Position numbers and translations under genes: made by a program
The notes under the pieces: generated by a model
The model's database searches: none
What the model was told of the DNA's origin: nothing
What the model saw: only the letters and a program-made list of their open reading frames with translations
Source: Phaeobacter sp. A36a-5a
GTDB lineage: Bacteria > Pseudomonadota > Alphaproteobacteria > Rhodobacterales > Rhodobacteraceae
Direction of reading: 5' to 3'
Assembly (NCBI RefSeq): GCF_037911135.1
Contig: NZ_JBBLYU010000002.1
Span: forward strand, 248,001-312,000
DNA: 64,000 nt
In this document: positions 56,114 through 64,000 of the stretch, one piece after another
How the letters are laid out: the number at the start of each line of letters is the position of its first letter
How positions within the stretch are numbered: position 1 is the stretch's first letter

Positions 56114-57156
56114 GCGGCGTACAGATGATTACCGTCAGTGAAGACGACGCAGACCAGCGTATTGACCGCTGGCTGCGGCGGCTGTTCCCGCATGTGAGCC
56201 AGGGGCGGATCGAGAAGATGTGCCGCAAGGGCGAATTGCGTCTGGATGGGGGCCGGGTGAAGGCCAACAGCCGCGTCGCAGCCGGGCAGGTGGTGCGCGT
56301 GCCGCCGCTTGGGGCAAGCGACCTGAAACCGGCAGAGGCACCGAGCTACCGGATTTCCGAAGCGGACGCCAAGATGATCCGGGGCTGTGTGATCTACAAG
56401 GACGATGCGGTCATCGTGCTGAACAAACCGGCAGGTCTGGCGGTACAGGGCGGCAGCGGCACCACCAAACATGTCGACGGGCTGAGTGCTGCCTTGCAGT
56501 TCGACGCCGAGGAAAAGCCGCGTCTGGTGCATCGTCTGGACAAGGACACCTCAGGTGTGTTGGTGCTGGCGCGCACCCGTCTGGCGGCGCAGTCGCTGAC
56601 CGCAGCCTTCCGGCATCGTGCCACGCGCAAGATCTACTGGGCGCTGGTGGCGGGCGTGCCGACTCCCTATCTGGGCGAGATCAAATGCGGGCTGGTCAAG
56701 GCTCCGGGCCATGGCAAAAGCGGCGAAGGCGAGAAGATGATCGCCATCCATTCCAACGAGGTGGACAGCACACCCGGCGCCAAACGCTCGCATACCCAAT
56801 ATGCCACGCTCTACCGGGTTGCCAGCCGGGCGGCCTGGGTGGCGATGGAGCCGATCACCGGTCGCACCCATCAGCTGCGCGCGCATATGGCCGAGATCGG
56901 CCATCCGATTGCGGGCGACGGCAAATACGGCGGCTCGGGGCAGGAGAACCTTGGCGATGGCTGGGGCGCGCAGCTGGGCGGCATCATCTCCAAGAAGCTG
57001 CATCTGCACTGCCGCCGCATGGCGTTTGAACATCCGGTGACGCGCAAGACGCTGTCGATCACCGCGCCCTTGCCCGATCATATGAAGGACAGCTGGGACA
57101 CCTTTGGCTGGTCCGAAGATCTGGCGGCAGAAGATCCGTTTGAGAGCCTGCAATAA
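56110..57156 (+). CDS. rluC: RluA-family 23S rRNA pseudouridine synthase (RluC-like)
   Basis: A 348-aa enzyme with an N-terminal S4 RNA-binding domain (about 15-65) and the RluA catalytic domain with HRLDKDTSG (141-149, catalytic Asp144). RluC modifies three uridines of 23S rRNA in E. coli; the exact sites here are inferred. Translationally coupled to crcB by a four-base overlap and 12 bases before the HAD gene. Confidence 0.88.
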   Translation: MSGVQMITVSEDDADQRIDRWLRRLFPHVSQGRIEKMCRKGELRLDGGRVKANSRVAAGQVVRVPPLGASDLKPAEAPSYRISEADAKMIRGCVIYKDDAVIVLNKPAGLAVQGGSGTTKHVDGLSAALQFDAEEKPRLVHRLDKDTSGVLVLARTRLAAQSLTAAFRHRATRKIYWALVAGVPTPYLGEIKCGLVKAPGHGKSGEGEKMIAIHSNEVDSTPGAKRSHTQYATLYRVASRAAWVAMEPITGRTHQLRAHMAEIGHPIAGDGKYGGSGQENLGDGWGAQLGGIISKKLHLHCRRMAFEHPVTRKTLSITAPLPDHMKDSWDTFGWSEDLAAEDPFESLQ

Positions 57157-57168
57157 GGGCGCGCGTGG

Positions 57169-57837
57169 ATGAGCCGTGACCTGCGCCTGATCCTCTTTGA
57201 TGTGGATGGTACGCTGGCCGACAGCCAGGGTGCCATCACCTCGGCGATGGCGGCGGCGTTTGCCGGGGTCGGGCTGGCCCTGCCCAGCCGGCAGGACATC
57301 CTGTCGATTGTTGGATTGTCCCTGCCGCAGGCGATGGCCGAGCTGGCGCCGGGGCAGAGCGCTGCCGTCCAGGCCGGCTTGGTCGACGGCTATAAATCCG
57401 CTTATAAATCGGCCCGTCTGGCGGCGGGCGCGGGGCATTCACCGCTCTATCCCGGGGCGGCGGAGGTGTTGGCGGAGCTGAATGCCGTGCCCGAATACCT
57501 GCTGGGGGTAGCCACTGGCAAATCTCAACGTGGATTGGATGCGCTGATCGAGGCGCATGAGCTGCGGTGTTTCGTGACCCGGCAATGTGCCGATCACCAC
57601 CCGTCGAAACCGCATCCGTCGATGGTGCTGCGGGCGATGGCCGACACCGGCGTGGCACCTGCGCATACGGTGATGATTGGCGATACCAGTTTTGACATCG
57701 ACATGGGGCGCGCAGCCGGGGTGCATACGATTGCGGTCAACTGGGGCTTTCACCCGGCCGAGCGCCTTGGGGCGGATCATATCATCGACAGTTTCGCCGC
57801 GCTGGCGCCGCTGTTGCAGGACATCTGGAAAGACTGA
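57169..57837 (+). CDS. HAD-family phosphatase, phosphoglycolate phosphatase-like
   Basis: A 222-aa HAD subfamily IA hydrolase. The nucleophile motif DVDGT (Asp11, Asp13), a TGKS motif II near residue 117, a conserved Lys (KPHPSM) and GDTSFDID as motif IV are present, with an alpha-helical cap between. The substrate is not fixed by sequence; many relatives act on phosphoglycolate or nucleotides. Confidence 0.85.
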   Translation: MSRDLRLILFDVDGTLADSQGAITSAMAAAFAGVGLALPSRQDILSIVGLSLPQAMAELAPGQSAAVQAGLVDGYKSAYKSARLAAGAGHSPLYPGAAEVLAELNAVPEYLLGVATGKSQRGLDALIEAHELRCFVTRQCADHHPSKPHPSMVLRAMADTGVAPAHTVMIGDTSFDIDMGRAAGVHTIAVNWGFHPAERLGADHIIDSFAALAPLLQDIWKD

Positions 57838-57841
57838 CGAC

Positions 57842-58549
57842 ATGAGCGAGTGGAAACAGAAACGGTTTTGGAAAGAGGTCGCCGTGGCCGAGGTCGAGAG
57901 CGGCTTTGCCATCGAGCTGGACAGCCGCCGCGTGAAGACGCCGGCCAAGGCGCCGCTGATCGTTCCGACCCGTGAGATGGGCGATGCAATTGCCGCGGAA
58001 TGGGACGCGCAGACCGAATCAGTTGACCCTTTGTCGATGCCTATGACGCGTTCTGCGAATGCTGCAATCGACAAGGTGTCGCATCAACATGGCGAAGTGT
58101 CGGATATGCTGGCGGATTACGCAGATTCCGATCTTTTGTGCTATCGCGCCGAAATGCCGGTCGAATTGGTGCAGCGTCAGGCCGAGATCTGGGACCCGGC
58201 GCTGGACTGGGCTGCGGAAGCGCTGGCGGCCCGGCTACAGCCGCGCACGGGCATCCTGCATGTGCCCCAGGACCCTGAGGCGCTGCACCGTCTGCGCGGC
58301 TTAGTCCATGAAATGACACCCTTTCAGCTGGCGGCCTTCCATGATCTGGTGGCGATGTCGGGCTCTCTGGTGCTGGGGTTTGCGGCCGCACGGGGCTGGC
58401 GGCCGGCCGATGAAATCTGGGAAATGTCGCGGTTGGACGAGCTGTGGCAGGAGCAGCAATGGGGCCGGGACGACGAGGCGCAGGCCACCGCAGACCTGAA
58501 ACGCACGGCGTTTTTGCACGCTAAGCGGTTCTACGATTTTTCCTGTTAG
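57842..58549 (+). CDS. ATP12-family F1-ATPase assembly chaperone
   Basis: A 235-aa protein of the ATP12 family, known in mitochondria and alphaproteobacteria to chaperone the F1 alpha subunit. MSEWKQKRFWKEVAVAEVE and SVDPLSMPMTRSANAAID are family blocks. I start at ATG 57842, four bases after the HAD stop. It is the last gene of the rarA-crcB-rluC-HAD run. Confidence 0.9.
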   Translation: MSEWKQKRFWKEVAVAEVESGFAIELDSRRVKTPAKAPLIVPTREMGDAIAAEWDAQTESVDPLSMPMTRSANAAIDKVSHQHGEVSDMLADYADSDLLCYRAEMPVELVQRQAEIWDPALDWAAEALAARLQPRTGILHVPQDPEALHRLRGLVHEMTPFQLAAFHDLVAMSGSLVLGFAAARGWRPADEIWEMSRLDELWQEQQWGRDDEAQATADLKRTAFLHAKRFYDFSC

Positions 58550-58778
58550 CGCAATATATTACCCAGATCGGGGCGCTGCCGCAAAAATCGTTCGCGACCG
58601 CAAAAATGTTCGCTATGCGCCCATCGAATTTCCTGATCCCACCCTTGACGTTTGTTGATGAATGCGCCCACACTCGGTCGCGAAATGGGGTCACCCTTGT
58701 TTCACCACCTATCTCCGGCATGGCTGGTGCCGGGCAAAAAGAGCCGCCAAATAGGCGGACAATCAGGAAGAGGTAAAC

Positions 58779-59795
58779 ATGAAGAATAAGGTAATTTTGG
58801 GTGCGCTGACTGTTGCTGGTCTGGCCGCCGGTGCCGCTGCGGCGGGCACGCTGGACGATGTCAAGGCCCGCGGCAAGCTGAACTGCGGTGTGACCACCGG
58901 TCTGGTCGGTTTTGCGGCGCCCAATGCCAATGGCGAATGGGAAGGTTTTGACGTTGCTGTCTGCCGCGCGGTTGCTGCGGCTGTTCTGGGCGACTCGACC
59001 GCTGTTGAATTCGTGCCGACCACCGGCAAAACCCGCTTCACCGCTCTGGCCTCCGGCGAGATCGACATGCTGGCCCGTAACACCACCTGGACCTTCAGCC
59101 GCGATGTTGACCTGAAGTTCGAATTCGTGGGCGTTAACTACTATGACGGCCAGGGCTTCATGGTTCCCAAGGAACTGGGCGTGTCCTCCGCGAAGGAACT
59201 GGACGGCGCGACCGTCTGCATCCAGACCGGTACAACCACCGAGCTGAACCTGGCGGATTTCTTCCGTTCCAACAACATCAGCTATGAGCCGGTTCCGATC
59301 GAAACCAACGCCGAAGCGCAGCAGCAGTATCTGGCTGGTGCCTGTGACGTTTACACCACCGACGCCTCCGGTCTGGCGGCAACCCGCGCGACCTTCGATG
59401 ATCCTTCGGCACATGTTCTGCTGCCCGAAATCATCTCCAAAGAGCCGCTCGGCCCGCTGGTTCGCCACGGCGACCACGAGTGGGGCGATGTTGTTCGCTG
59501 GAGCCTGATGGCGCTGATCGCAGCTGAAGAGCTGGGCGTGACCTCCGCCAACATCGGTGAAATGGCCGCTGGCACCGAGAACCCGGAAATCAACCGTCTG
59601 CTGGGCGCCGAAGGCACCCTGGGCGAGATGCTGGGCCTGTCTGCTGACTGGGCGAAGAACGCAATTGCCGCTGGTGGCAACTACGGCGAAGTCTTTGCAA
59701 AGAACATCGGCGAAGACACTCCGATTGGTCTGGCACGTGGTCTGAACGCACAGTGGACCGAAGGTGGCCTGCTCTACGCACCGCCTTTCCGCTAA
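58779..59795 (+). CDS. aapJ: Amino-acid ABC transporter substrate-binding protein (AapJ/BztA type)
   Basis: A 338-aa periplasmic binding protein. A signal peptide (about 1-22, ending AAA) precedes TLDDVKARGKLNCGVTTGLVGFA. It matches the AapJ/BztA group that binds glutamate, glutamine, aspartate, asparagine and other L-amino acids. AGGAAGAGGTAAAC precedes the ATG. A terminator-like hairpin lies between it and the permease genes, which would raise the level of the binding protein relative to the membrane parts. A possible -35 TTGACG (58645) has no good -10. Confidence 0.93.
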   Translation: MKNKVILGALTVAGLAAGAAAAGTLDDVKARGKLNCGVTTGLVGFAAPNANGEWEGFDVAVCRAVAAAVLGDSTAVEFVPTTGKTRFTALASGEIDMLARNTTWTFSRDVDLKFEFVGVNYYDGQGFMVPKELGVSSAKELDGATVCIQTGTTTELNLADFFRSNNISYEPVPIETNAEAQQQYLAGACDVYTTDASGLAATRATFDDPSAHVLLPEIISKEPLGPLVRHGDHEWGDVVRWSLMALIAAEELGVTSANIGEMAAGTENPEINRLLGAEGTLGEMLGLSADWAKNAIAAGGNYGEVFAKNIGEDTPIGLARGLNAQWTEGGLLYAPPFR

Positions 59796-59807
59796 GATCT
59801 ACTGAGG

Positions 59808-59838
59808 AAAGGGCGCAGGACCAACCTGCGCCCTTTTA
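59808..59838 (+). terminator. Partial terminator/stabilising hairpin after aapJ
   Basis: AAAGGGCGCAGG pairs with CCTGCGCCCTTT around ACCAA, followed by TTTT. Position inside the operon suggests partial termination that keeps the binding protein most abundant. Confidence 0.7.
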
Positions 59839-59938
59839 CCTCCCGACCTATCCTAACAAAAACGCTTAAGGTCTGGACGCGAGCAGGGACCCAACCCCGC
59901 CGAACAGTCGACCTATAAGCCACGGGGATCACACATTC

Positions 59939-61171
59939 ATGTCAACTCTCACTGACCCTCCAAAGGCACAGTTTCAGCTGTCCATGTTGGTCAACGATAC
60001 CCGCTATCGTTCGTTGACCTTCCAGGCGATTGCTGCGCTGGTTCTGGCCTTGGCCATCTGGTATCTGGGGAACAACCTTATTCAGAACCTGCGCGCCGCG
60101 GGTCTGAATATTTCATACGGGTTCCTCGGGGATCCATCCGGTTACGACATCAACCAGCGTCTGATCGAATACGACAGCCAGTCCAGCCATGCACGTGCTG
60201 CTGTGGTCGGCATTTTGAACACGCTGCTGGTGGCCTTTCTCTCCTGTATCACGGCCACCGTCTTTGGTGTGATCGCGGGTGTTCTGCGCCTGTCGAACAA
60301 CTGGCTCGTCTCCAAATTGATGGCCGTCTATGTGGAAATCTTCCGCAATATTCCGGTGCTGATCTGGATCATCATCATTTTCACGATCATGACAGCCGTG
60401 ATGCCCGGCCCGCGGGAATTCCGCGGTGACGATGCCACGTCGAGCATGGTGTTTGACCTCTTTGCCTTCACCAACCGCGGTGTCTACATCCCGATGCCCT
60501 GGTTCGAGAGCGGTCTGTTTGCCTCCACCACGATGAACTGGCTGGTGGTTCTGGCGGCACTGGCACTGTCCTTCTTCGTGATGCGCAAGGTCGAAACCAA
60601 CGCGACCAAGACGCAGGAAGAAACAGGCGTGCGCCCCAATACCACATGGATTGGCCTGGGCGTCTGGCTGGTGCCGGTGCTCCTGGTGCTGTTCCTGATG
60701 GGTCTGTCCTGGGAAGTACCGGAGCTGAAAGGCTTCAACTTCACCGGCGGTATCAAAATCGGTGGTCCGCTGATCGCGCTGTGGTTCGCTCTGTCGATCT
60801 ACACCGGTGCTTTCATCGCGGAAAACGTGCGTGCGGGTATTCAGGCGATCAACAAGGGTCAGACCGAAGCCGCAGCGGCACTGGGTCTGCGTCCCGGCCG
60901 GATCATGAATCTGGTGGTGCTGCCGCAGGCGCTGCGCGTCATCATTCCACCGCTGATCTCCAACTTCCTCAACATCACCAAAAACTCCTCGCTGGCGATT
61001 GCGGTTGGTTACGCCGATATCACCGCGACCCTGGGCGGCATCACGCTGAACCAGACCGGCCGTGCAATCGAATGTGTTCTGCTGCTGATGCTGTTCTATC
61101 TCACCGCATCGCTGCTGATTTCGATGGTGATGAACGTCTACAACGCATCTGTGAAACTGAAGGAGCGCTGA
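59939..61171 (+). CDS. aapQ: Amino-acid ABC transporter permease (AapQ/BztB type)
   Basis: A 410-aa inner-membrane permease, longer than ordinary amino-acid permeases because an insertion sits inside the domain, as in BztB. The early AAVVGILNTLLVAFLSC region and the late EAA loop (EAAAALGLRPGRIMNLVVLPQALR) are present. It is three bases before aapM. Confidence 0.93.
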   Translation: MSTLTDPPKAQFQLSMLVNDTRYRSLTFQAIAALVLALAIWYLGNNLIQNLRAAGLNISYGFLGDPSGYDINQRLIEYDSQSSHARAAVVGILNTLLVAFLSCITATVFGVIAGVLRLSNNWLVSKLMAVYVEIFRNIPVLIWIIIIFTIMTAVMPGPREFRGDDATSSMVFDLFAFTNRGVYIPMPWFESGLFASTTMNWLVVLAALALSFFVMRKVETNATKTQEETGVRPNTTWIGLGVWLVPVLLVLFLMGLSWEVPELKGFNFTGGIKIGGPLIALWFALSIYTGAFIAENVRAGIQAINKGQTEAAAALGLRPGRIMNLVVLPQALRVIIPPLISNFLNITKNSSLAIAVGYADITATLGGITLNQTGRAIECVLLLMLFYLTASLLISMVMNVYNASVKLKER

Positions 61172-61174
61172 GAC

Positions 61175-62473
61175 ATGAGCGATACACACTCTCAAACTAT
61201 CGCCTTTGTCCGCGATACGGAAATCCCGCCGGCCCCGCCGCCGGCGCGTGAAACCGGTGCCTATAAATGGATGCGAGAGAACCTGTTCTCCAGCGTTCCC
61301 AATTCGATCCTGACGCTGGCGGCGCTGGTGCTGATCTATCTGCTGCTGAGCACCACGGTTCCGTGGCTGCTGAACGGTGTATGGACCACCAACTCGCTTG
61401 CCGAATGTCGCGAGGTTCTGGATGGCAAGGTTGGTGCCTGTTTCTCGGTCCTGACCGAGCGCTGGAACCAGCTGCTCTATGGGTTCAAATATCCGGCCAG
61501 TGAATACTGGCGCCCGAATCTGGCCCTTGTGCTGCTGTTGATTGCGCTGGCACCGGTTCTGTTCTTTGACCTGCCGCGCAAGCTCTTGGCCTTCACCGCG
61601 ATCTACCCGTTCCTGGCCTTCTGGCTGATCTGGGGCGGCTCGATCCTGGTGCCGATCGTTGCCTTGCTTGGCTTTGTTGCCGCCGGGTTCGTGTTCCAGA
61701 AGTACGGCAAGGGCAGCTTTGCTCTGGGGTTCTTCGGCGCGATTGTTGCAGCGGTCGTGGTCTGGAATGTCGGTGGCTATCTGATCCCGGAAGGGGCGTC
61801 TGACACCGCGATGCTGTCAGCTGTGCCCTCGCGCGATCTGGGTGGCTTCATGCTGAACATGATGCTGGGTGTGACCTGCGTGTCGCTGTCGGTGCCGCTG
61901 GGTATCGCGCTGGCACTGGGCCGTCAGTCCAACATGCCGCTGATCAAGTGGATCTGCGTCGTCTTCATCGAATTCGTGCGTGGCGTGCCGCTGATCACCC
62001 TGCTGTTCGTGGCATCGGTGATGCTGTCCTACTTCTTCCCGCCAGATGCCACCGTGGACCTGTTCCTGCGCGTGGTCATCATGATCACCCTGTTCTCCGC
62101 GGCCTATATCGCCGAAGTGATCCGGGGCGGTCTGGCCGCGCTGCCCAAGGGGCAGTATGAAGCAGCAGACAGTCTGGGTCTCGACTACCCGCAGGCCATG
62201 CGTCTGATCATCCTGCCGCAGGCACTGAAGATCTCGATCCCCGGTATCGTGAACGTGGCCGTTGGCCTGTTCAAGGATACCACACTGGTGTCGGTCATCT
62301 CGATGTTCGACCTGGTGGGCATGATCCGGGGCCCAATCCTCGCCTCCACCGAGTGGAACGGCGTCTATTGGGAACTCCTCGGCTTTGCCGCCTTCCTGTT
62401 CTTCATCGTCTGCTACGGCATCTCTCAGTACTCACAGTGGCTCGAGCGTCGTCTCGCCACCGATCACCGTTAA
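61175..62473 (+). CDS. aapM: Amino-acid ABC transporter permease (AapM/BztC type)
   Basis: A 432-aa permease partner of aapQ with an N-terminal helix, several extra helices, and the conserved EAADSLGLDYPQAMRLIILP loop near the C-terminus. In R. capsulatus BztB and BztC form the heteromeric channel. ATG at 61175, 12 bases before aapP. Confidence 0.93.
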   Translation: MSDTHSQTIAFVRDTEIPPAPPPARETGAYKWMRENLFSSVPNSILTLAALVLIYLLLSTTVPWLLNGVWTTNSLAECREVLDGKVGACFSVLTERWNQLLYGFKYPASEYWRPNLALVLLLIALAPVLFFDLPRKLLAFTAIYPFLAFWLIWGGSILVPIVALLGFVAAGFVFQKYGKGSFALGFFGAIVAAVVVWNVGGYLIPEGASDTAMLSAVPSRDLGGFMLNMMLGVTCVSLSVPLGIALALGRQSNMPLIKWICVVFIEFVRGVPLITLLFVASVMLSYFFPPDATVDLFLRVVIMITLFSAAYIAEVIRGGLAALPKGQYEAADSLGLDYPQAMRLIILPQALKISIPGIVNVAVGLFKDTTLVSVISMFDLVGMIRGPILASTEWNGVYWELLGFAAFLFFIVCYGISQYSQWLERRLATDHR

Positions 62474-62485
62474 GGAGTTCAACAT

Positions 62486-63277
62486 ATGTCTGAACTTATG
62501 TCTGACCGCGCAATCGACCGCTCGAAAATGCAAGTGAGCGACGAGGTTGCCATTGAAATCAACAATATGAACAAGTGGTACGGCTCGTTCCACGTGCTGC
62601 GCGACATCAATCTGACCGTCAATCAGGGCGAGCGGATTGTTATCGCAGGCCCCTCGGGGTCCGGCAAATCCACCCTGATCCGCTGCCTCAATGCGCTGGA
62701 AGAGCACCAGCAGGGCAAGATCGTGGTGGATGGCACCGAACTGTCGAATGATCTCAAGAACATCGACAAGATCCGGTCCGAGGTTGGCATGGTGTTCCAG
62801 CACTTCAACCTGTTCCCGCATCTGACCATTCTGGAAAACTGCACCCTGGCGCCGATCTGGGTCCGCAAGACCCCCAAGAAGGAAGCCGAAGAACGGGCGA
62901 TGCACTTCCTTGAGAAGGTGAAGATCCCCGAGCAGGCCAATAAATATCCGGGCATGCTCTCCGGTGGTCAGCAGCAGCGTGTGGCGATTGCGCGCAGCCT
63001 CTGCATGATGCCGCGCATCATGCTGTTCGATGAACCGACATCGGCGCTCGATCCGGAGATGATCAAGGAGGTCTTGGACACCATGATCGAACTGGCCGAG
63101 GAAGGTATGACCATGCTCTGCGTCACCCACGAGATGGGCTTTGCCCGTCAGGTGGCGAACCGTGTGATCTTCATGGATGCGGGTCAGATCGTGGAGCAGA
63201 ACGAGCCGGAAGAGTTCTTCAACAACCCGCAGAGTGAGCGGACAAAGCTGTTCCTGAGCCAGATTCTCGGCCACTGA
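62486..63277 (+). CDS. aapP: Amino-acid ABC transporter ATP-binding protein (AapP/BztD type)
   Basis: A 263-aa ATPase. Walker A GPSGSGKS (55-62), signature LSGGQQQR (158-165), Walker [13 protein letters not shown] (178-189) and the switch His (VTHEMGF) are all intact. AAGGAGTTCAACAT precedes the ATG. It energises the AapQM channel and ends the operon. Confidence 0.96.
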   Translation: MSELMSDRAIDRSKMQVSDEVAIEINNMNKWYGSFHVLRDINLTVNQGERIVIAGPSGSGKSTLIRCLNALEEHQQGKIVVDGTELSNDLKNIDKIRSEVGMVFQHFNLFPHLTILENCTLAPIWVRKTPKKEAEERAMHFLEKVKIPEQANKYPGMLSGGQQQRVAIARSLCMMPRIMLFDEPTSALDPEMIKEVLDTMIELAEEGMTMLCVTHEMGFARQVANRVIFMDAGQIVEQNEPEEFFNNPQSERTKLFLSQILGH

Positions 63278-63299
63278 GCGCCGCACTAGTGTAATACGG

Positions 63300-63329
63300 C
63301 CAAGGCCGGGCAGATCTGCCCGGCCTTGG
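63300..63329 (+). terminator. Strong hairpin after aapP
   Basis: CCAAGGCCGGGCA pairs perfectly with TGCCCGGCCTTGG around GATC (13 bp). The T-tract is weak, so the stop may rely on the stem or on Rho. Confidence 0.65.
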
Positions 63330-63426
63330 TCATTCTGGGTCGATGCAGGGGGCGCTGCCCCCTGACCCCCGGAGTATTTATCGGAAAGATGACAGGGGCA
63401 GAGATGCCAGGGCGCTGTGCCGCGCG

Positions 63427-63888
63427 TCAGCCTTGCTGGGCAAAGGCCTCGGTGCTGCCGTCTGCCCGGATCAGGAGCGTGGAGAAAGGCTCTTTGCTGT
63501 CGCCCATTTCCATCCCCGGTGAGCCAATTGGCATGCCCGGAACCGTGAGGCCCAGGGCATCAGGCCGCTCTGTCAGCAGGCGTTTGATATCGCTGGCGGG
63601 GACATGGCCTTCGATCACATAGGGGCCGAGGGTGGCGGTGTGGCAGGAGGCAAGATCATCGGAGATGCCAAGCCGGGATTTCATCTCCCAGAGCTGATCG
63701 TCAGGGATATTGCGGACCTCGGTCTTCAGGCCGGCGGCGGTGAGATGCTCCACCCATCCGGTGCAGCAGCCGCAGCTGGGGGATTTCATCACCTTAATCA
63801 CCGGGTCGTTGGTGGCCGTCGCAGCCACCAGCGGTGTGGTGGCCAGCGGCAGGGTTGCAGCGGCGAGGAGGAAGGCGCGGCGGTTCAT
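63427..63888 (-). CDS. DUF411 metal-binding protein with Tat-like signal
   Basis: A 153-aa protein. The N-terminus MNRRAFLLAAATLP is a twin-arginine-type signal, so export to the periplasm is likely. The mature part has CGCC (Cys39, 41, 42) in a SPSCGCCTGWVEHL block and a CHTATLGPYVIEGHVPA segment, typical of DUF411, a family linked to copper or metal handling. I start at 63888 with GGAGCCTTTGAG upstream; the frame extends further but lacks support. It is convergent to aapP. Confidence 0.88.
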   Translation of the reverse strand: MNRRAFLLAAATLPLATTPLVAATATNDPVIKVMKSPSCGCCTGWVEHLTAAGLKTEVRNIPDDQLWEMKSRLGISDDLASCHTATLGPYVIEGHVPASDIKRLLTERPDALGLTVPGMPIGSPGMEMGDSKEPFSTLLIRADGSTEAFAQQG

Positions 63889-64000
63889 CTCAAAGGCTCC
63901 ATTGCTGAGAATGCGGATCTTGGGATCATAGCGGATCTGTGGATGTTCGGCGGCATGGCTTCCCGCGTGGGAGCGACAGCATGTCACAGGATCATATCGC

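Overview
The window is 64 kb of chromosome from an alphaproteobacterium, almost certainly of the Rhodobacteraceae (roseobacter group). The basis is a high-GC genome, an Aap/Bzt-type amino-acid transporter, an ATP12 chaperone, a DUF6525-like small protein, and the gene order tuf - trnW - secE - nusG - rplKAJL - rpoBC - rpsLG - fusA - tuf - S10/spc/alpha clusters. The genus cannot be fixed from sequence alone.

Layout: (1) 1-6.0 kb: first tuf copy, a lysophospholipid-acyltransferase-like gene, tRNA-Trp(CCA), a TPR/GT41 (SPINDLY-like) glycosyltransferase, secE, nusG. (2) 6.0-18.0 kb: rplK-rplA, rplJ-rplL, rpoB-rpoC, with structured leaders and intergenic hairpins. (3) 18.0-26.5 kb: an accessory island between rpoC and rpsL. 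It holds a LysR gene broken by an amber codon, an aldo/keto reductase broken by frameshifts and an amber codon, an AraC regulator divergent from two short-chain dehydrogenases, and two related putative rhamnosyltransferases flanking an EamA transporter. (4) 26.6-31.2 kb: the str operon rpsL-rpsG-fusA-tuf, with a second tuf identical to the first through the stop codon and 55 bases beyond. (5) 31.4-52.7 kb: the S10-spc-alpha ribosomal protein cluster, split by single cargo genes or small cargo groups. The segments are rpsJ-rplC-rplD-rplW; rplB-rpsS-rplV-rpsC-rplP; rpmC-rpsQ-rplN-rplX-rplE-rpsN-rpsH-rplF-rplR-rpsE-rpmD; rplO-secY-adk; and rpsM-rpsK-rpoA-rplQ. The breaks carry new terminators and candidate promoters. 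(6) 52.9-58.5 kb: a housekeeping run of Do-like protease, rarA, crcB, an RluC-like pseudouridine synthase, a HAD phosphatase and ATP12. (7) 58.8-63.3 kb: the amino-acid ABC transporter aapJQMP (bztABCD type), then a Tat-exported DUF411 protein on the minus strand.

Most genes make ribosomes, RNA polymerase, elongation factors and the SecYE translocon. The unusual content is in the joints: repeated TTGNNN-N17-TATACG promoters at the start of detached ribosomal segments, terminator-like hairpins inside leaders, gene-converted tuf copies, and cargo inserted into a normally compact cluster. No CRISPR array, intact insertion sequence, prophage or replication origin was seen. I found no convincing entirely new system; the best leads are the unrecognised cargo genes at 31411-32604 and 34990-35847, the duplicated rhamnosyltransferase/EamA module, and the S10 leader attenuator candidate.
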